Shown here one piece after another: positions 10,088-22,357 of a DNA stretch of 64,000 bases (position 1 is the first letter of the stretch; each line of letters opens with the position of its first letter). Made by a program: the position numbers and the translations under genes. The notes under the pieces are model-generated. The model was given only the letters and a program-made list of their open reading frames with translations, was not told the DNA's origin and made no database searches. Origin of the DNA: Aporrectodea caliginosa (Eukaryota; Annelida; Clitellata; Crassiclitellata; Lumbricidae); contig JACEVL010000093.1 of the NCBI GenBank assembly GCA_020284085.1, positions 31,001 through 95,000 on the forward strand. The letters run 5' to 3'.

Positions 10088-12900
10088 TAAATGAATTGTT
10101 TCGTTATACAAAACTCAGCCTGCTCTGCATGACGATGCCCTTGCCCTACTAGTCACATTTTGTTCCGGAGAGCATTTTCTAGGCTTCGTCTCACAATAAG
10201 TCACCTGAGGAAAACTATGTGTGCCACAGGATTGCAAAGCTTACTGAGAATATCTGCTAACGAGGTAGCGGCATCGATCGGCTATACAACTGGACAAAAT
10301 GCATAGCCAATTTACAAAAACAGAAAAAAATTATTTTGAAATGGATTTTGACTGCAAAAATTAACTAGACACTTCTGAAAGAGCCGAAAGCGAAAGGTAA
10401 AGACGAAACCTGTTTCTTTTAAAATAAAACTTTGAAATTGTTGTGGTGTTAGTCTGGGAATCTGGATAAACCATGAAGTTTTCAAAACTTAATCGTTCAG
10501 AAACTGCTGGAAAATAAGAGCGTAGCACGTGTTCCATTTGATAATAATTGCTACAAAATGCGTTGGCTTCTGGGGCTCCGCCCCAGACCCCGCGGGAGGG
10601 AGGTCACCTGGCTCCCTCACTCCCTCAGACACCCTAGTCGTTAGACCTATACGCATGGGAACTCAGCACTAACGGCTTCGTGCCTTCGGCGCTTGCAATA
10701 TGAGCACCTCAGGAAACATTTTATAGTTGCACCTCGGATTGGAGGGAGAGGGGTTGAGGAGAGGGACGGGGGCAGGGGATGGAAGTACGGAGGGGAAGTT
10801 GGGGAGAGGGGTTGAGAAAATGGTTTTGGTGGGAGGAGGAGGGGAAGGTAAGGGGCGTCCAGGCACTTTTTTTTTACACTTTATGTGCTATAATAGCACA
10901 ATCCATCACCTTTAAAAGGTGTCGAGGGGAAGGGCTTTGCGAAAACGGCTACTGTATCCCATCCTATGTAGCGTTGGTTGACAACTTTTAAAGGTGTCTA
11001 ATGATAGCGCTCTGTTACTCCGTCTCTGTTCGCAGTCCGACAGCGCCAGTCCAAAGCCTGGAGAAAAGTGGTGGGCTAAGCTAATCATGGATGTTATGAA
11101 ACAGTGTCGTTAAACAGCAATTGCAATTGTAGATATAAATGAGCAATTGCAATTGTAGATATAAATGAGCTGTAAAAATGCCAAAATATATCTGTCGAAG
11201 GCAACAGCCTCTGTTGTCATAAGCTGTCGTTAAACTCTGCATCCATCCATACAGCAATTGTATATAACGTGCTTAGTTTACTCATGCTATGTAACTCAGA
11301 CAGTCATCGCACTCTGGCAGTGCTAGTCCCAGGCTTTGAAAAAAGGAGGAGGGCGACAATAATCATACATGTTTTGACACAGTGTCCTGAAACAGCAACT
11401 AACCAACGTACACATTGTGTAGAAGACCGCGTTAAGTGTTGACCTCCGGTTATGGACCGAATTAACCCTTTCCTATCCACTGTCCCGCTCTGCGGGACAG
11501 TGGGTAAAAGTCATTGCAATCCTACGAAGTCACCAAAACTCCACCTCTCGCTAGGCTATCTCTCCACAGGTCTTTCACTCGAAACTGAACACACTGCTTT
11601 TTGACAAATCCAATCCTGAATCCAACACTTCTCCCTGCCTACCTCGCCGTCTGAACACCAAACACCATCCACCTTAGCCGCCTGCCTGTCTGCCTGCCTG
11701 ACTCTTTGGATTTTGACCCCTGCCTATCGATTTTGTTTTCATTGAGCGCCTGTGAATAAGCTTTTGTGGGTGCTGTAGAAGATTACGACAACGCCCTCCT
11801 CCTTTTCTCAAGGCCTGGGACTAGCACTGCCAGAGTGCGATGACTGTCTGAGTTACATAGCATGAGTAAACTAAGCACGTTATATACAATTGCTGTATGG
11901 ATGGATGCAGAGTTTAACGACAGCTTAATATGACAACAGAGGCTGAGTTTACAGAGGCCGAGTTTACGATTACGATTACGATTACAGTCACTCAGTAGCC
12001 TACAGTCAGTCAGTACTGTAACACTCAATAATTTAGGATAGGGAATTTGTAAGCAGCAGCGACCAAATCCCCAGCCTTAGAACCACCAGCGTATATATCG
12101 AGGGCTGACAAGCAAAGGTGCACATCTCGGGTTTTTAGTATTCAGAGATATTCGAATTTGAAAGTTTGGACTTCTTGCATAATTCAACAATTGGTAGCAA
12201 CAGAATTGTAAACCCATTTTAAATAAATCAAAGATCCATTGACTTGACACGCAAAAGTTCGTAACTCCTTGCGCTTGCAGACAATGGTACATATCCTTAC
12301 AGGCAAAAGTACACATCTCCTTGCCTTTACAGGCAAAGGTGCACATCTCCTTGCCTTTACAGGCAAAGGTGCACATCTTGCAACTTTTCGATAGTCTGTT
12401 ATAAAAACATTTTTGCAAATTAATTTATAACGGCAGCCCTACAATTTTGGTTTGAGGTTGAAGAGCAATGTCCACAGTTATTTAAAATGGGTTTACAATT
12501 CTGTTGCTACCAATTGTTGAATTAAGCAAGAAGTCCAAACTTCCAAATTCGAACATCTCTAAATACTAACAACCCGAGATGTGCACCTTTGCTTGTCAGC
12601 CCTCGATATATGCACTTTTGCCTGTCGAAAATAAGATTGTCCAGAAGATACGAATTATTTAAACGTGATTTACGCTATAATGATTTGATTTGATTATTAA
12701 GCGCTTTTATCAGAAGGAAGAGCAAAAAATTCTGAAAATTATGATACTAAATACTCAATTTCGATAAAAATGGTACTTATGCACCTTTGCTTCTAAGCCC
12801 TCGATATGTGTGGCTGTTTGGTATCTGCTCATGTGTTCCACGGAGAAAAGACGGAGAAGTTCAGGATTGGCTTTTTTCTTACTAATTGATTTGTGAAGAC
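10088..12900. repeat. Compound dispersed repeat, copy 2
   Basis: Second copy of the 722-3260 repeat. 10088-10760 is clearly diverged from 722-1412, whereas 11055-12900 is almost identical to 1417-3260. The additional block 10760-11054 includes a purine-rich stretch (GGGGGAGGAG-type, 10740-10860) and a TTTAAAAGGTGTC module end, and is missing from copy 1. A short GC hairpin, TGGGGCTCCGCCCCA, is at about 10569-10583. It contains a palindrome (11221-11925), perfect hairpin (11477-11503), LINE fragment (11519-11788) and fold-back with 30-bp units (about 12093-12614). Confidence 0.85.
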
Positions 12901-15900
12901 TGATATCGACCTCAATGTCATTATTTAGCCAAGGAGGAATTGGAAATGTGAGAGCCTGAAAAGTTCAGAGGAGAGATGTGCCATAGTTTAGATGTTCAAG
13001 TTAATATAGCCTGATCATGTAACATTTTAAAGGTGTCCAAATTCCTAATAAAATTGTCTACATCTTTCAGCTGTCAGAGCCGTTCACATCAAACTTACAA
13101 ATTGTTTAACAACGGTGTGTTATGACGAGGATAGCTTCGTCGCCCTCCTCCTTTTCCAGGCTTCTAACTGGAACCAACCGAAAACGGCAGTATATATCCA
13201 ATGGCATTAAGGTAGGGATACATTTAAGCGCTATGGAGGATGGTGTTTTGTTTTCTAACATCGAGAGTACTAAAGAGAAGAGGAAAGTCTGGATAGGATC
13301 TTGGAAAGAGAATTTTTCAGCATTAAAATGAAATAGGCCTACCTGCACAAAAACTGTAGGAGGCTTGGAGTGCTAGTAAGTTTTTCTGATTTCTGTAAAC
13401 ATTGAGACGAGGATTTCTTAGACACCTTCGAAAAACTTTGTTCTGAAGCTACATATATTCATGGACCGCGACTTATTTCATCTAGAGATGTGGTAAGGTC
13501 GACGTCAACTGAACGGGCATCCATAAGATGTTGTTAAACACTGGAAACTACTACTAACAGTGGCGTAACGAGAGGAGACGTTATCAGCATTAGATGCTGC
13601 ACTATGTCATTAAACTTCAATTTAGAGTAAGTCAACTGCCACTTTCAAATCAGCAATTGAACTGTTTTAAAGGCGTTAGAAAAGTAATGCAAGGAGACGT
13701 CAACCATGTCCTCTGCTGTTGGAGAATCATCCTAGAGTTTCCTGTTCTTCAAAGTCACCTCAGAAATCTCTCAATGCTCGATCGGACGTATGCAGACGTT
13801 AGAACCCCACCAGGCAGTGGCTGCAGCCTGCATACATTATTCTAGCCAATTGTTGTTGCTCGAACTGCAGGCAACCTGATGTCGCATGGATTGCCACAAC
13901 AGGGCAGCAGAGTAAATAAGGAGAAGCTTAGAAATCGAATGAAATAATTGGAATGAAATTGATTAAGAGAGATACACAGGCAGAGAAAGATGCAGACAGA
14001 GCAATCTGTAATCTGTACAGAGACACACGATAGACACCTAAGTCAGGATAGATCAGACATTAAATCGGCCAGAAAACCCAAAGCTTCACTTCCATAGGGA
14101 ATTTTTGTACACCTCTTTTAATGTTATTACACTGTAATAAATAAACCTGGCGTACAGCTACAATAATACGAGAAAGGCTAAACTGTAGGACCGTTTACCG
14201 AATAAGGATGTCACAAATAAAGAATCGAATGAAAAATTTCAAAGTTTCGTTTCAAGTTCTTATGTCTGGAAAGATCAGACATGCACTAAATGGACCAGAA
14301 CACCGTAAACATCATTTCCATAGGGAATTTTTAAACATCTCTATAATTAAGCCTATTTCCTTTTATAAATAAGCCTGCTTGTATTATTGCAGTGCCAAGC
14401 CTGGATAAGGAGGAGGGCGACGCTAATCACCTTTGTTTTGACACATTGTCTAGCTAACTAATCGAAAGGCAAGTAACCCAATTTCGTTGAAGTTCTCACC
14501 TTCATCGAACTATGAGACGAGTTTACAACTGCCCGTTGCTTGGTTGTGTCGGTCCAAAGCTTGCACAAAAGAGGAGGGCAACGCTAATCATCACAGCGTC
14601 GATAAATAACAACTAACCAATCGTATATATCTCCGGTAGTACCACTCCGAAGCTTGCATTAGAGAGGAGGGAACGTTCATCATCTTTGTTATGATACAGC
14701 GTCATTAAACAAAAGCTACCTAGTCTCCTAATATATCGTGCAACGTAAGGTCACGGCCCTCATGGAAACGTGATGATTTACAACATAAGTGCATGTATAT
14801 ATCATCTTAAAATAGAAACATTATGTGTTTTTGGGTAATACCAGTGCAAAGCCAGGGAAAAGCAAAATCTAGGCGAGTAATAATCTTATTTATGACGTTG
14901 CAATTTTAACCCATTAATGGCAACTTCCCCAGTAACGTCCCCAGTCAGGATAAAGGAAGACGGGGTCATAAAACACCTATTTTATTAAACAGCGTCTTTA
15001 GAAAACAGACTTCATACACAAAAAATGAGGTATACGTTAGTTAGAGGCTCCCCCAACCAAAACTTTAATGCTCTCCTTAGATACCTCTAAAATTGAGTTC
15101 ACCGGCTATATATAAATTTCATACGCGGTTCGTCAACTATTATTTTGAACCAGATTATACGATCCTTAAATACATGCAACATGCCCCCTCGGAGCGCCGT
15201 TCGAGCAACTGCCTCAGAAGTTTCACTCGACGGCGTAGATGTCCGATGCGTACGCCTTGACGGGGCGAGGGGGCTTCAGCCGATCCTGACATCTGGCCAG
15301 CCAGAGAAGACGAGTTCAGCCCGGTCTGACTTCTGGCCAAGCGGAGACGAGGATCGGTGACCAAGATACGCAGGGGCAAAGTTACCTGCGTCACTGAACG
15401 GTCGTGCATTGCACCTCCGTGCTTTGTGCCAGTCTCATTGCCAGTCCCAAGCCTGGAGAAAGGATGAGGGCGACGCTAAGGGTTTTTGTTACCATACAGC
15501 TAGTCGTTAAACAGTCCAAAATAAACAACACATGCAACATGCAACAGGTTTTGATGCCGATGGATGTCGTTGAAACAACGGATAATAGGACAATCTGTTT
15601 GCACACCTTTAAAACCCGTTATGCGAATGCGATATAATAAATCGAGCTGTAATATGCCAAAAATAATCTTTGTCGTCGGCAACGGCCTATGTTGTCATAA
15701 GCTGCCGTTAAACTGTGGATCCAAATAATAAAAAAAATAATATTAAATAATATTAATGAGCTGTAATATGCCAAAAAAATCTTTGTCGGCGGCAACGGCC
15801 TATGTTGTCATAAGCTGCCGTTAAACTGTGGATCCAATCCAAAATAATATTAAACTGCAATAGCCTGGAAATCTCTTACAGAAATTGAGACGACTGCGTT

Positions 15901-16309
15901 GAGGTCGCAGACAACAAATGCGTTTTGAGGCACATAATAACTGGCATTAACTGCACGACATGTCGCCTCGTTATAGTGGCTGCCAGAATTAGACATTACT
16001 TTTATAGTGTAGAGATGGACAAAAGTGGTTTAAAATTAGATCCGGTTCTTATAAATATAAGTTAAAAGATTTTAATTAGAATTAATTAGTTAATTTGTTT
16101 CTACCTTTATTGCACACCTGACGCGCGTAACCTCAGATCAACAATAGTTAGATTTAGGACTCGAAAGCCTTTTCTGGCAGCGGTCAGCATCGTTTTAGGC
16201 TACAGACCGAGGGCGCTTCAAAATTGACATTTACTAGAATTATTTAATTTTTATCTATTTGATGAACTATGTACACCAAAATGCGGTTAGCAGTTGATTT
16301 TTCATAAAA
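12901..16309. repeat. Anonymous repeat modules (no gene seen)
   Basis: Mosaic of the window's recurrent module. Cores with GGAGGAGGGCGACGCTAAT or its complement are near 13135-13165, 14395-14440, 14550-14590, 14645-14680 and 15430-15480. AGTTAGAGGCTC...ACACCTTTAAAA...GCTATATATAA blocks are near 15040-15125. Blocks with ATTAGACATTACTTTTAGAGTG are near 15870-16080. The somewhat GC-richer patch 15180-15400 was not recognised. All short ORFs here lack conserved domains and shift between module copies. Confidence 0.6.
15644..15840. repeat. Tandem pair of a 114-bp module
   Basis: GAGCTGTAATATGCCAAAA begins at 15644 and again at 15758, each followed by ATCTTTGTCG, GGCAACGGCCTATGTTGTCA and TAAGCTGCCGTTAAACTGTG. 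Further copies are at about 20488-20575 and, diverged, at 1532-1605 and 11170-11243. Confidence 0.8.
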
Positions 16310-16480
16310 AATATTCTTACTTACTTACTTACGGCCCTGAGCAATCGATGCGTTGAGCAGATGCGAGTGAAAGTCTGCTTGAAGGTCCCTACACTGCAGT
16401 AACCGTTTCAGAGGCCCGAAAACCCCGTGTTACAATCGGAACGTTCTAAATAATCGGGTATACCGTGTCCCACAAATAAT
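16310..16480 (-). mobile_element. tRNA-derived SINE, degraded copy
   Basis: Minus-strand member of the same SINE as at 21605-21790 and 30530-30740. CTTACTTACTTAC tail, then GAGCAATCGATGCGTTGAG, the AGTCTGCTTGAAGGTCCC body, and a degenerate tRNA-like head ending ATACCGTGTCCCAC. Box B is mutated beyond easy recognition here. Confidence 0.55.
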
Positions 16481-17164
16481 TATTGGTTTCTTTTCATTGT
16501 TTAGCAACATCTTATGGCTGCCTGGGCTGTTGACGACGAACTTATCTTACTGCATGTCATGGTTTATAATTGGTAACTACTTCGTTAGTTGATGTTACGT
16601 CTTAATCCTATCCGTGATGAAAACTGAAGTTTTACGCGTTCAGAGCGTATTATAGCAACGATGACCAACGTTTTAACGGTGTCTAAAGATAACGCTAAAA
16701 TAAATCTGTTTGCTATTATTCGTTATTGTATTGAATTGTATTCACACATTTTTAAAGTGCTTCTAGTAGGGTGAACCGTTCAGAGGCGCTCCCAGTGCGC
16801 AAGGCCACTAGAGAAGAAATAGGTTTAGAGAGAAGCCAAAGAGGAGGAGGAGGAGGGTTTGCCAGCTAGAATTTGAAGGACGATGTGTGTTAAATAAGTT
16901 GATAACCGTTGTCTTTGTCTTTTTTTAATTCAGGATAGATATTGTCACTGCCAGAGTACGGAAAGTGTTGCTGTCTAACCAGTTGGCTGGATCCAACACA
17001 TTGACGACATCTCGTGGAAGCAGCTTACCTCGATATGGAGAAATTTTTAGCAGCGCTCACCGTTCAAAAGTGAACAACCAAACTTTGAAGCTATCGGTTT
17101 AGTTAGTAGCTGTTAGGCTTCTATTCGAGAAAATAATTACAAAGCTATTTATTTATTATTATTT
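16481..17164. repeat. Anonymous repeat modules (no gene seen)
   Basis: Contains the CATCTTATGGCTGCCTGGG / GTTGAC block that follows the SINE copies, an ACCAACGTTTTAACGGTGTC module end, a GAGGCGCTCCC LINE-like scrap near 16780 and a GGAGGAGGAGGAGGGTTT purine run near 16844. Nothing coding recognised. Confidence 0.5.
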
Positions 17165-18270
17165 GTCAATAGTTTAACGTCGTCCTATGACATCAAAGGC
17201 CGTTGACGACAATACAGAAAATATACAATACAATCAGAACAAGAAACCTATAGCATCCGAACAGCACCATTAAAGGTGTCGAAACAGAGCTTTACAATTC
17301 CACTAATATTCAATATCTCTGCAACATAAAGTAGTTCATATCATACTGTCTGTGATTATTATGTCATTAACTAACAAAGCATACATTACATGTATTATAA
17401 TTGATTAAGGTATTCCTTTAAACTGTTCATGTACATTAACCAAGCCATATGCAATATTGAAGAACCAAAGTTGAATGAAAGTAATATTGTAATATGAATA
17501 TTCATTAACCAATAAGTAATGTTTATAATTTTCTAACATCGGGTTCTTATTATTATGACATAACATATTTTAAACAAAAATCAACAGTTGAAAAGAAGTT
17601 GTCTATAGCTATTTCAGTAACCAGCACTGCAACACAGTACTGCAATATTATTATATAACACAGCAGCCACTCCGACACAGCAACCAAACCAAACCATCCG
17701 TAATATGTAATACTGAAGAACCAAAGTTAAATAATAGTAACCAGCATTATAACCAACATTGCAACAACATTGCATAATAGTAATATGGCAATATAGATAT
17801 TCATTAACCAATAATTAACATTAATAATTTTCCAACATCAGAATTTTATTATAAATGTTATATGACATAACATATTTAAAAATTAACAATTGAAAAGATA
17901 TTATCTATGAGTGTTTCAGCAACCAAAACGCACACATACAACCCAAATCAAAGTATAATAATCCAGTTACAACTTGTGAATCACAATAATGCATTATTTA
18001 CTTCAAAAATATAAAAGTGTATTAATAAAAGACTAATTAAATATTTATAATTATAACTCAGAAACAAAACTATTCACAGGAACAAACTTAAAATATTCAA
18101 TTACAAAATTTTACCTTTATTGATTATCTTAACCAACCTATAGACTTCATTCTGAAACAAATTTACCGTCATAAGGGTTTTAATGGAAATTTCATGTTTA
18201 TATAATTGACATTTATTTCTAAGTAACTCTGAAATATCTTCTTTTACAAAGCTGTCGCTTACGCATTTTA
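17165..18270 (-). mobile_element. 5'-truncated non-LTR retrotransposon, 3' part
   Basis: On the minus strand this runs from the C-terminus of a reverse-transcriptase polyprotein (18268-18101) into a long AT-rich 3' UTR ending in GTCGTCAACGGCCTTTGATG and GACGACGTTAAAC at about 17172. The same order (coding tail, UTR, this terminal motif, then poly(A)) is complete at 56412-57534, which identifies the family. Host module sequence resumes beyond 18270 and before 17165. Confidence 0.75.
18101..18268 (-). pseudogene. Non-LTR retrotransposon polyprotein, last about 55 codons
   Basis: Read on the minus strand, the frame from 18268 is uninterrupted to a TAA at 18101-18103. It gives SDSFVKEDISELLRNKC, then EISIKTLMTVN, FQNEVYRLVKII and NKGKIL. 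This aligns residue by residue with the end of the LINE protein at 57212-57534 (ENISNILTDKC, NIRTLLGVG, GEVFRLVNLI, GKGRVF), with conservative changes. The reverse transcriptase, endonuclease and Cys/His knuckle are not present. Such C-terminal tails have no assigned activity. A 5'-truncated, dead fragment. Confidence 0.7.
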
Positions 18271-18299
18271 TAATAGTTACTTTTTGAAACTTTAAAAAG

Positions 18300-18575
18300 G
18301 TGTGCGAAGATTGCGCAGCGCTATTGAATACTGTGTCCCATGCATATGTAGTTTATTATGATAATGTTATGTTATGCTATTTAATTGATTTTATTACTGA
18401 TCTTTCTTTTTACTATTACCTTAATCTCATATAATCCATAGATGTCTGTTTTATTGTATTTTATGATATTTTTGACATTTGCGATTTTTGTGATTTGTGA
18501 TTCATTACTCTATCTGATGTTCCCGCAGTGCGTTTGCAGGCGGTTCAATAAAGCACGTACTTACTTACTTATACA
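18300..18575 (+). mobile_element. Possible retroposon 3' tail
   Basis: A T-rich segment ends with GTGCGTTTGCAGGCGGTTCAATAAAGCACG followed by TACTTACTTACTTA. An AATAAA signal plus short tandem tail is the usual 3' end of LINE or SINE insertions. No coding remnant; other tails with TTACTTACTTA are at 16320 and 57668. Confidence 0.4.
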
Positions 18576-18874
18576 TATATAAAACTAGTTCACCCTTAAA
18601 CACCTTTAAATCAATGTTAACTAATGTTATATGAGTCTGAGACACGGCATCCTGTAAATAACTGTCGCACACAGCAGATAATAGCGCTTTACAGAGATAT
18701 ACTTTCTCAAAAGACAAAATTAAACGTCTACATACTTACGGAAAGACCGTTTAACGTTTCCCTTTTCTACGCTCCAAGAGAGCGTGGACAGAGGCTCTGG
18801 CAACCACAACTTAAAGATCTCCTTGGACACCTTTAAAATGGTGCTAATCGTAAATATATAAATTTCAAACGCGA

Positions 18875-19788
18875 TTAGCGATAGTGTGTGTTTTTTTTTA
18901 ATGCAAATAGTTTTATATCTTACTCAAATCTGTAAATATTTAATTACTCTTTTACTAGTACATTGTTATTATGCAATTACATGTATGTACTGTGTTGCAA
19001 TGTTGGTTGCAATGCTGGTTACCATATTATTATTATTCAACTTTGGTTTTTCAGTAATACATATTACATATGGTGTGGTTTCGTTATTATATCACAGTAG
19101 ATATTATGTTGCATAATACTGCAGTACTGTGTTGCAATGCAGATTATTGAAATATTCATAAACTACTTCTTATCAACTGTTGATTTTTGAATATGTTATG
19201 TCAAAATAACAAGAACTGATGTGAGAAAATTTTAAATATTACCTATTGGTAAATGAATTTCTGTTATTACCATATTATTGTTATTCAACTTTGGTTCCTC
19301 AATATAAGATATGATTTGGTTTGGTTACTGTATTACAATAGCTACTATGTTGCATAATATTCAGTAATGTGTTATAATAAGAGATCTGTGATTATAATTT
19401 TAATGTATTGAAACTATACTTTAAACAATTATAATACATGTATGCTATTTTATTGAATGAACTTTTATTACATGTATAGTATGTTAGATACATGAACAGT
19501 TTAAAAGAGTACTTAGTAAATTTTGTATATGGATCAATTGCTGCATAGTTACATAACATTGTTTAATTTGCATGAAATCTTTTGTCAGAATATAGAAATC
19601 ATAGACAGAATAAGATGAACTACCTTATGTTAAAAAAATATTGAATATTAGTGAAATTGTAAAGCTCTGTTTGACACATTTGATGGTGTCATTCGGATGC
19701 TATAAGTTTCTTGTAATCATTGAATTGTATCTTTCCTGTATTGTCGTCAACGGCCTTTGATGTCATAAGACGACGTTTAACGTTGGTA
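18875..19788 (+). mobile_element. Non-LTR retrotransposon 3' UTR, opposite orientation
   Basis: Plus-strand copy of the UTR that lies on the minus strand at 17165-18000. Shared words include CAACTGTTGATTTTTGAATATGTTATG, AACTTTGGTT and the terminal GTCGTCAACGGCCTTTGATG / GACGACGTTTAACG at 19738-19780. It pairs with 17165-18000 as an imperfect inverted repeat of 0.8-0.9 kb arms. No coding tail is retained. Confidence 0.7.
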
Positions 19789-19794
19789 TAAATG

Positions 19795-19905
19795 ATAAGC
19801 GACTGCTACGGAAGACAGGAGACGTTGGAGGAATATTGTTCATGATGCGGCCGAACCTCGAAGCGAGGATGGCTGAGAACAGAACAGAACAGAGCTATCT
19901 CAAAC
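19795..19905 (+). mobile_element. Endonuclease/RT-type LINE, extreme C-terminus
   Basis: Forward translation yields ATEDRRRWRNIVHDAAEPRSEDG followed by a stop. The RRRWRNIVHDAA...RSEDG pattern is the very end of many animal endonuclease-reverse-transcriptase proteins (RTE/Jockey-like). AACAGAACAGAACAGAGC follows as a short tandem tail. Only about 25 codons remain. Confidence 0.6.
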
Positions 19906-20044
19906 TCCGCCACTGTTCGCTTTCTGACAGTGCCAGTCCCAAGCCTGTATAAAGGAGGAGGGCGACGCTAATGGTCATTGTTACCACACAGCTAGTCGTT
20001 AAACAGAAAAACCACCAGCTAACTATCTGACAAACCCTTAGGCC

Positions 20045-20468
20045 CAGTGCGACGACTGCTTGGGATTTTTCCCAAGATTTTGGGATTTTGGGGGTCTGAC
20101 TTGGGATCTGGGGATATTGCCTAGCAATCTTGGGATTTTTCTAAGGTCTACAGACTAGATTTACTGTACTTTGCAACAGTGGCAGTGAATCAGATTAGAA
20201 AAACTTGTTCAGTCTGAACGACATTTATCATTATTGTAACCTGTAACCATCGTTAATTCAATGTTATGCTCCACTTTTTACTTTGCGAGTTCTTAACTAT
20301 AGGCATTTTTGTGAACAATTGTGATTGTTAGAAGTTAAAACGCATTTCATATTTCCTCACAACTTTTTTCTTTTCGGTAACTTGGGATTTTTCGGTACAC
20401 TTTTGGCCAATCTTGGGATTTTTCTGGCAGGAGCTTGGGATTTCAGAAAATGGAGAGTGGTCGCACTC
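20045..20468. mobile_element. hAT-type MITE
   Basis: CTTAGGCC flanks both sides (20037-20044 and 20469-20476; 8 bp). The ends are CAGTGCGACGACT and its near-complement AGTGGTCGCACTC. The 424-bp interior is built around repeated CTTGGGATTTTTC words (at least seven) in the outer parts. Eight-base duplication and CAGTG-type ends indicate a non-autonomous hAT element. Confidence 0.8.
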
Positions 20469-20860
20469 CTTAGGCCTATATCAAGTAAGGAGCTGTAATA
20501 TGCCAAAACTAATCTTTGTCGTTCGCAACGGCCTATGTTGTCATAAGCTGCCGTTAAACTGTGGATCCAATCCAGCTTTAACTTTGTCATGAGAGCTCTC
20601 TGTTAATATTAAGGCTCTATTGTAGTAACTGGGAACGAATGCACATTGACAATACATAACTGCGAGACTTGTAGCCTCGCTAAAGTGGCTGCTACAATTA
20701 ACCATTACTTTTAGAGAGTAAAGACAGACAAAGATGGTAGACACTAAGATCCTGTTCTTTGAAATATAAGTTAATACAGCAAATTTAACAATTAAATTAA
20801 ACAAATTTAAGCAAATTTAACTGCTATGACCAACTAGATGCACACATATATTTATATATA

Positions 20861-21601
20861 TAATCCAAAGTCTGATTTTTCTGTCCTTCCGTATGTTTGT
20901 CTGTCCGGCTAAAGGCTCCGAAACGGAACGGTTTAGCGATTTGAAAAAATTTACAAAACATTATTACGCAAAGTCTAGGTCAACGCGACTATTTTCAGCT
21001 CTCAATTTTATTTAAACGCCGATATATGGCCATTTTAAATTTACAACTTTTTCATCGAGGCTATATCTCAATAGTCAATACCGGCCATAGTATAGCCATT
21101 TGTCCACGTCACGCATGCTTAATATGCAATCTTACGTCACGCGGTCAACGCTCTGATTCGCAACCAATCACGATGACCGTTGATTTCAAATCAGAAGTCA
21201 CGCCCACGGCAGAATTTCTAGGTCATCGGACTTAAAAATTTGCTAATGCAACACTTTTATTAGGGATACAACATTTTTAACGAACGTTTTCATTTGACTT
21301 TCTATAGATCTCAACCCAACTTTATATCAACTCAAAATTTACTCTAAATTCCGATATTTGGACATTTTACGTTTCGATGTGGTCATAGTCTGTTTCAATG
21401 ACATTGAAAGCTATGCAGAGTATATATTGCGTAGAGGTAGAATTAAACAATTTCAAGCAAGCGCGTAAATTCGCCAGAGAGATACACGAAAAATTTGCAC
21501 ATCGTTAAATTCAAATACACGGGCGCTGACGAAGATGTCGTTAAATTCAAATACACGGGCGCTGAGGAAAACCCGGGCGAACGCCGGGTAAAAACTGCTA
21601 G
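20861..21601 (+). mobile_element. Non-autonomous Helitron
   Basis: The 3' end shows the Helitron signature: hairpin ACCCGG-GCGAACG-CCGGGT (21571-21589), eight bases, then CTAG (21598-21601) followed by host T. The 5' region begins near TCCAAAGTCTGATTTTTCTG and TGTCTGTCCGGCTAAAGG, then CTCCGAAACGGAACGG and a GATTTGAAAAAA block, a common arrangement in animal Helitrons. The exact 5' base is uncertain. Two direct repeats of AAATTCAAATACACGGGCGC lie before the hairpin. No Rep/helicase sequence, so it would depend on an autonomous copy. Confidence 0.7.
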
Positions 21602-21604
21602 TAT

Positions 21605-21790
21605 TTATATAGAAACAGGCAGACATACTTACATACATACAGATGACCAAGCATGGCGTTGATGCTTTTGAGCAATTGTTGTGTCTTGCTCAATGTATCT
21701 ATACAGTAACCTTCCCAGAGACTCGAACCTCTACTCTCTGCGTTACAAGGCGAGGGCTATAACGAATCGGCTACCGTGTCACACATGTGG
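21605..21790 (-). mobile_element. tRNA-derived SINE
   Basis: Reading the minus strand from 21790: a tRNA-like head with box A-like GGTAGCCGATTCGTTA, box B-like AGGTTCGAGTCTC, then body words CAAGACACAACAATTGCTC and CATGCTTGGTCATCTGTATG and a TGTATGTATG tail at the low-coordinate end. Internal pol III promoter boxes and tandem tail define it. Best sister copy at 30530-30740. Confidence 0.7.
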
Positions 21791-22357
21791 TAGGTTTCCA
21801 TTGTTTAAGACATTTTGTTGCTGCCAGTCTGTTGACATCAACCGTACTTATTGGAGAGTCACGTATTAAAATTGGATGTTGTGTCCCAAGCTTTTATTGC
21901 AACGGTCAACAACGTTTTAATGGTGTCTAAAACAATCAGTTGGTTTATCATTTTTTAGCGACACTGTGAATCAATTATGATGACCAGCATCGCCCTCCTC
22001 CTTTATCAAGGATTGGGACTGGCATTACCAGAGTACTGGTAGTGGTTGAGTTAAACCAATCGGCTGGATTCAACAGTTTAACTGCAGCTTATGGCAACAA
22101 AGGTCGTTGACGTCGGCAGTTATTTCGAACAGATCGTAGGCCATTATAGATTTTATGTTGATGTGTTAGTTCCTGTCTAACGACGCTTTGTTATACCAAA
22201 GGTGATTAGCGTCGCCCTCTTCTTTTCTCTAGACTTGGGACTGGCACTGCCAGAAGTACGAGCAGTGGCGGAGTAGTAGTAATAATTTCAGTTTAACGTC
22301 AACTGCATTTGATGCCGTTAGATGTCGTTGAATTGTTGGACCCACCCTAGATTTTGT
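21791..22357. repeat. Anonymous repeat modules
   Basis: The post-SINE block (TAGGTTTCCATTGTTT...TTGTGTCCCAAGC) and two module cores in plus orientation: ATCGCCCTCCTCCTTTATC...GGGACTGGCATTACCAGAG (about 21988-22035) and CGTCGCCCTCTTCTTTTC...GGGACTGGCACTGCCAG (about 22212-22255). No gene seen. Confidence 0.6.

Noticed and set aside
10669..10991. Pro-rich and Gly-rich proteins
   Set aside because: Opposite-strand readings of one purine-rich stretch; low-complexity artefacts.
15145..15409. Small genes in the GC-richer patch
   Set aside because: Both strands are open over the same bases, and neither product resembles a known family or recurs in other module copies.
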